From contig DXWV01000108.1 of assembly GCA_019416685.1 (NCBI GenBank), positions 1-64,000 on the forward strand: 64,000 nucleotides of DNA, in the 5' to 3' direction. The notes under the pieces are model-generated. The model searched no databases and was not told the DNA's origin. It saw only the letters and a program-made list of their open reading frames with translations. Numbering within the stretch: the first letter of the stretch is position 1; every line of letters begins with the position of its first letter. This DNA is from Bacteroides sp. GTDB taxonomy: Bacteria > Bacteroidota > Bacteroidia > Bacteroidales > Bacteroidaceae. Positions 57,551 to 64,000 of this stretch are shown here, piece by piece. The translations under genes and the position numbers were made by a program.

Positions 57551-59107
57551 ATGACATTTGAAATTGTATTTGTACTACTATCGCTATTGGGAATGGTGAT
57601 TGCTCTTATATTGGATAAGATGCGTCCGGGTATGGTGCTTTTCTCGGTTGTGGTGCTGTTTCTTTGCGCGGGTATTCTTAGTCCGAAAGAGATGCTCGAA
57701 GGATTTAGTAATAAAGGGATGATTACGGTTGCCATGCTTTTTCTGGTAAGTGAAGGTGTTCGCCAGTCGGGGGCATTAGGGCAGGTGATCAAGAAATTGC
57801 TTCCCGTAGGTAAAACTACTGTTTTCAAGGCACAATTTCGGATGCTTCCCACTATTGCTTTTATATCAGCTTTTCTCAATAACACTCCTGTGGTAGTAAT
57901 ATTTGCCCCTATCATCAAACGTTGGGCACAAGCTGTTCATCTTCCCGCTACCAAGTTTCTTATTCCTCTTTCTTATGTCACGATTCTGGGTGGTATCTGT
58001 ACGCTGATTGGTACCTCTACCAATCTGGTGGTACACGGCATGATTCTTGAGGCGGGCTATGAAGGATTTACGATGTTTGAACTTGGGAAGGTGGGTATAT
58101 TCATTGCCATTGCGGGGATTATTTACTTGTTCCTGTTTTCTAAAAAGCTCCTTCCCGATGCACGCCCCGATACGGCAGTGCCCGATGAAGAGGAAGAAAA
58201 AGGCGAGAACCTCCACCGTGTGGAAGCTGTGTTAGGGGCCCGTTTTCCGGGTATCAACAAAACCCTGGCGGAGTTCAATTTCCAGCGTCATTATGGGGCA
58301 GAAGTGAAAGAGATAAAAACCCGTAACGGACAGCGTATCACTGAGAAACTCAATGAGGTTGTACTTCGCGAGGGTGATACACTCGTGGTAATGGCCGACG
58401 ATACTTTTATTCCTACCTGGGGAGAGTCTTCTGTCTTTGTGATGCTTGCCAACGGAAAAGATACTGAGCCGGTACCGGGTAAGAAAAAACGCTGGTTTGC
58501 CCTGATTCTGCTTATTCTGATGATTCTGGGTGCTACGGTAGGTGAATTGCCGGTAACACAGGAAATGTTTCCTAATATCAAGCTGGATATGTTCTTCTTT
58601 GTATCTGTAACTACCATCATCATGGCATGGACCAAAATTTTTCCTGCTCGTAAATACACCAAATATATTTCGTGGGATATCCTGATAACGATTGCCTGTG
58701 CTTTTGCTATCAGTAAAGCAATGGTAAATTCGGGGGTAGCCGATGGAGTTGCAAGTTATATTATCGGTTTAAGCCAGAATTATGGACCTCATGTTTTGTT
58801 GGCTATTTTGTTTATTATTACCAATCTGTTTACGGAACTTATCACAAACAATGCGGCAGCAGCTCTGGCCTTTCCGCTGGCATTGGCCATATCCCAACAA
58901 TTAGGGGTAGATCCTACGCCCTTCTTTGTGGTGATTTGTATGGCTGCTTCGGCCAGTTTCTCTACTCCGATTGGTTATCAGACAAACCTGATTGTGCAAG
59001 GTATCGGCAATTATAAGTTCACTGATTTTGTCCGTATCGGTTTACCATTGAATATTATCACTTTTCTCATTTCTGTATTTTTGATACCACTCATTTGGCC
59101 CTTTTAA
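57551..59107 (+). CDS. SLC13/DASS permease, probable sulfate transporter
   Basis: 518 residues with about 11-12 membrane helices and one TrkA-C (RCK_C) domain in the middle (about 225-300, RVEAVLGARFPGINKTLAEF to DTLVVMADDTF). The DASS signatures are seen in FLNNTPVVVIFAPIIKRW, GTSTNLVVHG and ITNNAAAALAFPLALAISQQ. Given the cysQ, cysC, cysD and cysN neighbours, it very likely brings in sulfate; phosphate or dicarboxylates are less likely from context. It is inside one operon with them. Confidence 0.88.
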   Translation: MTFEIVFVLLSLLGMVIALILDKMRPGMVLFSVVVLFLCAGILSPKEMLEGFSNKGMITVAMLFLVSEGVRQSGALGQVIKKLLPVGKTTVFKAQFRMLPTIAFISAFLNNTPVVVIFAPIIKRWAQAVHLPATKFLIPLSYVTILGGICTLIGTSTNLVVHGMILEAGYEGFTMFELGKVGIFIAIAGIIYLFLFSKKLLPDARPDTAVPDEEEEKGENLHRVEAVLGARFPGINKTLAEFNFQRHYGAEVKEIKTRNGQRITEKLNEVVLREGDTLVVMADDTFIPTWGESSVFVMLANGKDTEPVPGKKKRWFALILLILMILGATVGELPVTQEMFPNIKLDMFFFVSVTTIIMAWTKIFPARKYTKYISWDILITIACAFAISKAMVNSGVADGVASYIIGLSQNYGPHVLLAILFIITNLFTELITNNAAAALAFPLALAISQQLGVDPTPFFVVICMAASASFSTPIGYQTNLIVQGIGNYKFTDFVRIGLPLNIITFLISVFLIPLIWPF

Positions 59108-59189
59108 GAGTTGAAAGTTACGGAAGACGAAAAGATGGGAAAAAGAAAACTAACAGTAAGTATTGTAAAAACGACTAAAAATAATATGC

Positions 59190-59822
59190 ATGAAACAAAA
59201 TAAGGAACCGAAAGGAGAGGAACTTTCAACTAATCATATTTATCCTATCTTTGATCGTATGCTGGCGCGGGAAGACAAAGAAGACCTCTTAAAGCAACAT
59301 AGCGTGATGATATGGTTTACCGGATTGAGCGGTTCCGGAAAAAGTACTATTGCCATTGCTTTGGAGCGTGAGTTACACAAACGCGGGTTGCTGTGTCGTA
59401 TCCTCGATGGTGATAATATCCGTAGTGGTATTAATAATAATCTGGGCTTTTCGGAAACCGATCGTGTGGAAAACATCCGTCGCATAGCCGAAGTCTCAAA
59501 ACTCTTTATAGATAGCGGCATTATTACCATTGCCGCTTTTATCAGTCCTAACAATGATATCCGCGAAATGGCTGCCAATATTATCGGGCAGGACGATTTC
59601 CTCGAAATATATGTCAGCACTCCGCTTGCCGAATGCGAAAAGCGTGATGTGAAGGGGTTGTACGCCAAAGCCCGTAAAGGAGAAATAAAGAATTTTACCG
59701 GTATTTCGGCTCCGTTTGAAGCACCGCTACATCCGGCACTCGAGTTGGACACTTCAAAACTTTCGCTTGAAGAATCTGTTAACCGTTTGTTGGAGTTGAT
59801 ATTGCCAAAAGTGAAGAGATAA
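59190..59822 (+). CDS. cysC: Adenylylsulfate (APS) kinase
   Basis: 210 residues; phosphorylates APS with ATP to PAPS, the activated sulfate. The P-loop GLSGSGKST is at 45-53, then RILDGDNIRSGINNNLGFSETDRVENIRR (APS-binding loop) and FISPNNDIREMAA. The C-terminal ELDTSKLSLEESVNRLL is typical. It follows the permease gene by 82 bp and precedes cysD by 30 bp. Together with cysDN it makes the donor for the downstream sulfotransferase. Confidence 0.95.
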   Translation: MKQNKEPKGEELSTNHIYPIFDRMLAREDKEDLLKQHSVMIWFTGLSGSGKSTIAIALERELHKRGLLCRILDGDNIRSGINNNLGFSETDRVENIRRIAEVSKLFIDSGIITIAAFISPNNDIREMAANIIGQDDFLEIYVSTPLAECEKRDVKGLYAKARKGEIKNFTGISAPFEAPLHPALELDTSKLSLEESVNRLLELILPKVKR

Positions 59823-59852
59823 AAACAAGAGATTTATAAAAACAAGAACATA

Positions 59853-60764
59853 ATGAAAGAAGAGTATAAATTGAGTCACCTGAAAGAACTCGAAGCTGAG
59901 TCCATTCACATTATCCGCGAAGTGGCTGCGGAATTTGAGAATCCTGTGATGCTTTATAGTATCGGAAAGGATTCCTCTGTTATGGTTCGCCTGGCAGAGA
60001 AAGCCTTCTATCCGGGTAAGGTGCCGTTTCCTTTGATGCACATTGACTCCAAATGGAAGTTTAAAGAGATGATTCAGTTCCGTGACGAATATGCTAAGAA
60101 ATATGGATGGAATCTGATTGTGGAGAGCAACATGGAGGCATTTCATGCAGGTGTAGGCCCCTTTACACATGGAAGTAAAGTACATACTGACCTGATGAAA
60201 ACACAGGCTTTGTTGCGTGCTCTCGACAAATATAAATTTGATGCCGCCTTTGGTGGTGCCCGTCGCGATGAAGAAAAGTCACGTGCTAAAGAACGCATCT
60301 TCTCTTTCCGTGATAAATTTCATCAGTGGGATCCCAAGAATCAGCGTCCGGAGTTGTGGGATATCTATAATGCCCGTGTACACAAAGGAGAAAGTATTCG
60401 TGTTTTCCCGTTGAGTAACTGGACTGAACTGGATATCTGGCAGTATATCCGCTTGGAAAACATTCCTATTGTTCCGCTTTATTATGCAAAAGAGCGCCCT
60501 TGCGTTGAACTTGACGGTAATCTTATTATGGCCGATGATGACCGTCTGCCGGAAAAATACCGTGACGAAATCAAGATGCGTATGGTACGTTTCCGTACAT
60601 TGGGTTGTTGGCCGCTGACCGGTGCGGTAGAGAGTGAAGCCGATACGATTGAGAAGATTGTGGAGGAGATGATGACTACCACTAAGAGCGAACGTACTAC
60701 CCGTGTGATCGACTTCGACCAGGATGCAAGTATGGAACAGAAGAAGCGCGAAGGATACTTCTAA
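59853..60764 (+). CDS. cysD: Sulfate adenylyltransferase subunit 2
   Basis: 303 residues, the catalytic subunit of ATP sulfurylase: ATP + sulfate to APS + PPi. The PP-motif loop SIGKDSSVMVRLAEKAF is near residue 35, FPLMHIDSKWKFKEM follows, and FGGARRDEEKSRAKERIFS holds the catalytic residues near 130. With CysN, a GTPase that drives the reaction, it forms the heterodimer. Located 33 bp before cysN. Confidence 0.95.
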   Translation: MKEEYKLSHLKELEAESIHIIREVAAEFENPVMLYSIGKDSSVMVRLAEKAFYPGKVPFPLMHIDSKWKFKEMIQFRDEYAKKYGWNLIVESNMEAFHAGVGPFTHGSKVHTDLMKTQALLRALDKYKFDAAFGGARRDEEKSRAKERIFSFRDKFHQWDPKNQRPELWDIYNARVHKGESIRVFPLSNWTELDIWQYIRLENIPIVPLYYAKERPCVELDGNLIMADDDRLPEKYRDEIKMRMVRFRTLGCWPLTGAVESEADTIEKIVEEMMTTTKSERTTRVIDFDQDASMEQKKREGYF

Positions 60765-60797
60765 TCAAAAAAAAAAATTAAAAACGAAGAATTGAAG

Positions 60798-62228
60798 ATG
60801 GGAACTACTTTAGATATAAAAGCATTTCTGGATAAAGACGAACAGAAGGATTTGCTCCGTCTTTTGACGGCAGGCTCGGTGGACGATGGAAAATCAACTC
60901 TGATAGGCCGCCTGCTGTTTGATAGTAAGAAATTGTATGAAGATCAGCTGGATGCTCTCGAACGTGATAGTAAACGTATGGGAAATGCCGGTGAACATAT
61001 AGACTACGCACTGTTGCTCGACGGTTTGAAGGCAGAACGTGAACAGGGTATCACAATTGACGTGGCTTATCGCTATTTTTCAACTAACAATCGTAAGTTT
61101 ATCATAGCCGACACTCCGGGACACGAACAATACACCCGCAATATGATTACCGGTGGTTCTACTGCCAATCTGGCTATTATTCTGGTGGATGCACGTACGG
61201 GTGTTATTACTCAGACGCGTCGTCATACTTTCCTGGTGTCTCTGCTTGGTATTAAGCATGTTGTGCTGGCTGTTAATAAGATGGACTTGGTAGACTTCTC
61301 CGAAGCACGCTTTAATGAGATTGTATCAGAATACAAAAAATTTGTAGATCCATTAGGCATTCCCGATGTAAATTGTATTCCGCTTTCTGCTCTGGATGGT
61401 GATAATGTGGTGGATAAATCAGAACGTACTCCTTGGTATAAGGGTATTTCTTTGCTTGACTTCCTCGAAACGGTGCATATCGATAACGACCATAACCTGA
61501 CCGATTTCCGTTTCCCTGTACAGTACGTACTTCGTCCTAATCTTGATTTTCGTGGTTTCTGTGGAAAAGTGGCTTCGGGTGTCATCCGCAAAGGAGACGA
61601 AGTGATGGCATTGCCTTCCGGCAAGACTTCCCGCGTGAAAAGTATTGTGACCTATGACGGAGAGTTGGATTATGCTTTTCCACCTCAGTCTGTCACACTG
61701 ACACTGGAAGATGAAATTGATGTGTCGAGAGGAGAGATGCTGGTGCATCCTAATAATTTGCCTATCGTAGATCGCAATTTTGAGGCTATGCTGGTATGGA
61801 TGGATGAGGAACCAATGGATGTGAACAAATCCTTCTTTATCAAGCAGACTACTAACATGAGCCGTACCCGCATTGATAGTATCAAGTACAAGGTGGATGT
61901 GAATACTATGGAGCAGTTTGCCGTGCCTTTTCTTTCGTTGAATGAGATAGCCCGTGTGGTGCTGACAACGGCGAAAGAGCTCTTCTTTGATCCTTATCAG
62001 AAGAACAAATCCTGTGGATCGTTCATCCTTATTGACCCCATCACCAATAACACCAGTGCCGTTGGTATGATTATAGACCGGGTGGAAGAGAAAGATATGC
62101 GCACTATGGATGATGTTCCGGTGCTGGATCTTCCGAAACTGGGCATTGATCCTGAGCATTATGAAGCGATAGAGAAGGCTGTTAAAGATCTGGAACGTCA
62201 GGGTATTGCGGTGAAAATCATTAAATAA
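60798..62228 (+). CDS. cysN: Sulfate adenylyltransferase subunit 1 (GTPase)
   Basis: 476 residues of the elongation-factor GTPase family: GSVDDGKSTLIGRLLFDSK (P-loop), EQGITIDVAYRYF (switch), DTPGHEQYTRNMITGG (G3), NKMDL (G4), then two beta-barrel domains. It couples GTP hydrolysis to APS synthesis with CysD. No APS kinase is fused, which fits the separate cysC. I chose the ATG at 60798; the codon at 60792 is TTG. Start and spacing support one transcript with cysC and cysD. Confidence 0.95.
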   Translation: MGTTLDIKAFLDKDEQKDLLRLLTAGSVDDGKSTLIGRLLFDSKKLYEDQLDALERDSKRMGNAGEHIDYALLLDGLKAEREQGITIDVAYRYFSTNNRKFIIADTPGHEQYTRNMITGGSTANLAIILVDARTGVITQTRRHTFLVSLLGIKHVVLAVNKMDLVDFSEARFNEIVSEYKKFVDPLGIPDVNCIPLSALDGDNVVDKSERTPWYKGISLLDFLETVHIDNDHNLTDFRFPVQYVLRPNLDFRGFCGKVASGVIRKGDEVMALPSGKTSRVKSIVTYDGELDYAFPPQSVTLTLEDEIDVSRGEMLVHPNNLPIVDRNFEAMLVWMDEEPMDVNKSFFIKQTTNMSRTRIDSIKYKVDVNTMEQFAVPFLSLNEIARVVLTTAKELFFDPYQKNKSCGSFILIDPITNNTSAVGMIIDRVEEKDMRTMDDVPVLDLPKLGIDPEHYEAIEKAVKDLERQGIAVKIIK

Positions 62229-62246
62229 TGTACAATTGTAAATAAC

Positions 62247-63353
62247 ATGGGATTACTTGAATTCAATAAACTTCCGATAAACACTCTGGTAGGAGCTGAC
62301 TGGAAAACATTTAAAGCGATAACCGCTGGCAGGGATATCGATGCTGCTTACAAAGGAAAGTATCGTTTGACCAAAGCAGTATGCCGCTTGCTCTCTACAT
62401 TGGCTCCTTTGCAAAACAGCCGTTACGAAAAGCTCCTGGCTAATAAGCCGTTGGAACACGATCCGGTGTTTATATTGGGACATTGGCGTAGTGGGACAAC
62501 GTTTGTACACAATGTCTTTTCCTGTGACAAGCACTTTGGGTACAACACTACCTATCAGACTGTTTTTCCACATCTGATGATGTGGGGGCAACCATTCTTT
62601 AAAAAGAACATGAGTTGGCTGATGCCCGATAAACGCCCGACCGATAATATGGAACTGGCTGTAGACCTGCCGCAGGAAGAGGAATTTGCACTGGCAAATA
62701 TGATGCCTTATACATATTATAATTTCTGGTTTTTGCCCAAATACCAGCAAGAGTATGCTGATAAGTATTTGTTGTTCGATGGTATCCCCGATGAAGAACT
62801 GAAAGTGTTTGAGGAAACATTTAAAAAACTGGTAAAGATTTCATTATGGAACACGCAAGGTACTCAGTTTCTGAGTAAGAACCCTCCTCATACGGGTCGT
62901 GTGAAGGAATTGGTGAAGATGTTTCCCAATGCAAAGTTCATTTATCTGATGCGTAACCCGTACACTGTATTTGAGTCTACACGTAGTTTCTTTACCAATA
63001 CTATTCAGCCTTTGAAACTGGAAGATATCAGCAACGAGGAGATCGAAAAGAATATTCTCTCTATTTATGCCAAACTGTATCATAAGTACGAAGCCGATAA
63101 ACAGTATATTCCCGAGGGAAATCTGATTGAAGTGAAGTTTGAAGATTTTGAAGCGGATGCTTTGGCAATGACCGAGAATATATATCAGAAACTCTCTATT
63201 CCAGGCTTCGAAGAAGCACGTGAAGCAATAGAAAAGTATGTAGGTGGAAAGAAAGGATATAAGAAAAATAAATATAAGTATGATGATCGTACTGTTCAGT
63301 TGGTGCAAGATAATTGGGATTTTGCATTGAAGCAGTGGGATTATAGTCTTTAA
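62247..63353 (+). CDS. PAPS-dependent sulfotransferase (Sulfotransfer_3 type)
   Basis: 368 residues. The 5'-phosphosulfate site is PVFILGHWRSGTTFVHNVF near residue 74 and the 3'-phosphate site is FIYLMRNPYTVFESTRSFF near 230 (Arg, then Ser in the loop). It lies 18 bp after cysN, the end of a cluster that makes its donor. From memory, a sulfotransferase in this same arrangement in B. thetaiotaomicron (BT_0416) sulfonates cholesterol and other steroids; the substrate here is inferred by analogy and is not shown by the sequence alone. It is cytoplasmic, with no signal peptide. Confidence 0.85.
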   Translation: MGLLEFNKLPINTLVGADWKTFKAITAGRDIDAAYKGKYRLTKAVCRLLSTLAPLQNSRYEKLLANKPLEHDPVFILGHWRSGTTFVHNVFSCDKHFGYNTTYQTVFPHLMMWGQPFFKKNMSWLMPDKRPTDNMELAVDLPQEEEFALANMMPYTYYNFWFLPKYQQEYADKYLLFDGIPDEELKVFEETFKKLVKISLWNTQGTQFLSKNPPHTGRVKELVKMFPNAKFIYLMRNPYTVFESTRSFFTNTIQPLKLEDISNEEIEKNILSIYAKLYHKYEADKQYIPEGNLIEVKFEDFEADALAMTENIYQKLSIPGFEEAREAIEKYVGGKKGYKKNKYKYDDRTVQLVQDNWDFALKQWDYSL

Positions 63354-63357
63354 AAAG

Positions 63358-63364
63358 AAAGGAG
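63358..63364 (+). promoter_or_regulatory. Shine-Dalgarno-like site before the PCMD gene
   Basis: AAAGGAG lies 5 bp before the ATG at 63370. Such sites are rare in Bacteroides, whose genes usually start after A/T-rich leaders. It sits in the 16-bp gap after the sulfotransferase stop codon. Confidence 0.5.
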
Positions 63365-63369
63365 AAAGG

Positions 63370-64000
63370 ATGACAAAGAGAACATATCGCCGTCTGATGA
63401 CGACAGGCTTTATTGCTTTATGCTCGGCTGTTGTTATGGCGCAACATAAGGTAGAAATGCTCCCGTTTGGGGATATGGATCAATGGGTAAATCGCGAAAT
63501 AAAAGAGTCTGCCATTATTGGTGGAAATACAAAAAATGTATATGCCGTCGGGCCTACCCAAACCATAGCTGGTTCAAAAGCTTATACGAATCTTGGTGGT
63601 TCTCCCTGGGCTACTTCCAATGTGATGGCGAAAGTAGCGGGGGTCACAAAAACAAATACATCTGTTTTTCCCGAAAAGCGGGGAAGTGGATATTGCGCAC
63701 GCTTGGAGACTCGTATGGAAAGTGTGAAAGTGTTCGGACTCGTGGATATTACAGTACTTGCTGCCGGTTCTATGTTTCTGGGTACGGTACATGAACCTAT
63801 TAAAGGCACCAAAAACCCCAACAGAATGCTTGGAATGGGTATTCCGTTCACAAAGCGTCCTGTTGCTCTTCAGTTTGATTATAAAGTGAAGATGTCTGAT
63901 CGTGAAAACCGTATTCGCGCTACAGGCTTTAGTAAGATAACCGATGTACCGGGCAAAGATTTTCCTGCAGCGATTTTGCTCTTACAAAAGCGTTGGGAAG
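63370..64000 (+). CDS. Secreted PCMD-domain protein, cut by the window end
   Basis: About 210 codons are visible before the edge. A signal peptide (about 1-24, ending VVMAQ) is followed by FGDMDQWVNREIKESAIIGG and PWATSNVMAKVAGVTKTNTS with GSGYCARLETR, which look like the PCMD domain (putative carbohydrate metabolism domain) of Bacteroides surface proteins. It follows the sulfotransferase by 16 bp and is likely co-transcribed. A link to sterol or glycan capture for sulfonation is only a guess. The C-terminus is not seen. Confidence 0.65.
   Translation, partial: MTKRTYRRLMTTGFIALCSAVVMAQHKVEMLPFGDMDQWVNREIKESAIIGGNTKNVYAVGPTQTIAGSKAYTNLGGSPWATSNVMAKVAGVTKTNTSVFPEKRGSGYCARLETRMESVKVFGLVDITVLAAGSMFLGTVHEPIKGTKNPNRMLGMGIPFTKRPVALQFDYKVKMSDRENRIRATGFSKITDVPGKDFPAAILLLQKRWE

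Noticed and set aside
1..64000. tRNA, rRNA, origin or attachment sites
   Set aside because: I looked for cloverleaf-like runs and known rRNA words in gaps and found none I could support. By eye this search is not exhaustive.

Overview
The window is chromosomal DNA of a Bacteroides-type gut bacterium. Three things point there. Most genes start after a TAnnTTTG -7 box rather than a Shine-Dalgarno site. The gene set is typical of the genus: pyrophosphate-dependent phosphofructokinase, Kor-type 2-oxoacid:ferredoxin oxidoreductase, an alpha-beta fused dehydrogenase E1, surface lipoproteins and beta-barrels. Gene order is also familiar, with rpiB-tkt, galK-sugar transporter-galM-manA and a cysC-cysD-cysN-sulfotransferase run, which from memory resemble parts of B. 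thetaiotaomicron. The species cannot be named from the sequence. I see no rRNA, tRNA, CRISPR array, insertion sequence or phage.

Layout. 0-12 kb: a lipoprotein glycosidase, Ppi-PFK, a GH25 muramidase, prmA, a secreted repeat protein, a Gly/Trp/Tyr-rich then Ser/Arg-rich secreted protein, and a FadL-like barrel. 12-19.3 kb: guanine deaminase, then a lpd-lplA-E2-E1 lipoate-dependent dehydrogenase operon and a flavodoxin. 19.4-22 kb: an ECF sigma operon with a putative anti-sigma factor, a secreted protein and a barrel. 22-27 kb: a VOC protein, a Gfo/Idh/MocA oxidoreductase, a solute-binding protein and a large putative porin. 27-30.6 kb: the kor operon, which includes a 56-residue membrane protein gene. 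30.9-40.3 kb: a GH28 enzyme, rpiB-tkt, galactose genes and manA. 40.4-50.7 kb: a truncated nuclease-like gene, and a 2061-residue FG-GAP protein divergent from a TPR histidine kinase and a LuxR-type regulator. 50.8-56.3 kb: small envelope proteins, an HU-like regulator, a DEAD-box helicase, an SDR and two lipoproteins. 56.7-64 kb: a sulfate uptake and activation cluster (cysQ, SLC13 permease, cysC, cysD, cysN) ending in a sulfotransferase and a PCMD-domain gene cut by the window edge.

How the genes work together. The last cluster imports sulfate, makes PAPS, removes PAP and carries a PAPS-using sulfotransferase, with no PAPS reductase in view. It therefore looks built for sulfonation, as described for the steroid-sulfonating cluster of B. 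thetaiotaomicron. The lpd operon pairs an oxo-acid dehydrogenase with the ligase that loads its lipoyl domain. The rpiB-tkt and gal genes feed pentoses and galactose into central metabolism.

The least explained structure is non-coding. At least ten long imperfect or perfect palindromes lie between genes. Many start within 0-10 bp of a stop codon or contain it. Their arms are simple tandem words, and several share a TAGCGCAGC apex. A 173-bp palindromic repeat occurs twice at about 95% identity and carries a promoter-like end. Another family occurs twice with a compensatory base-pair change at its centre. Two helically phased tandem repeat arrays (21 and 22 bp) lie upstream of a DNA-binding protein gene and an oxidoreductase gene.
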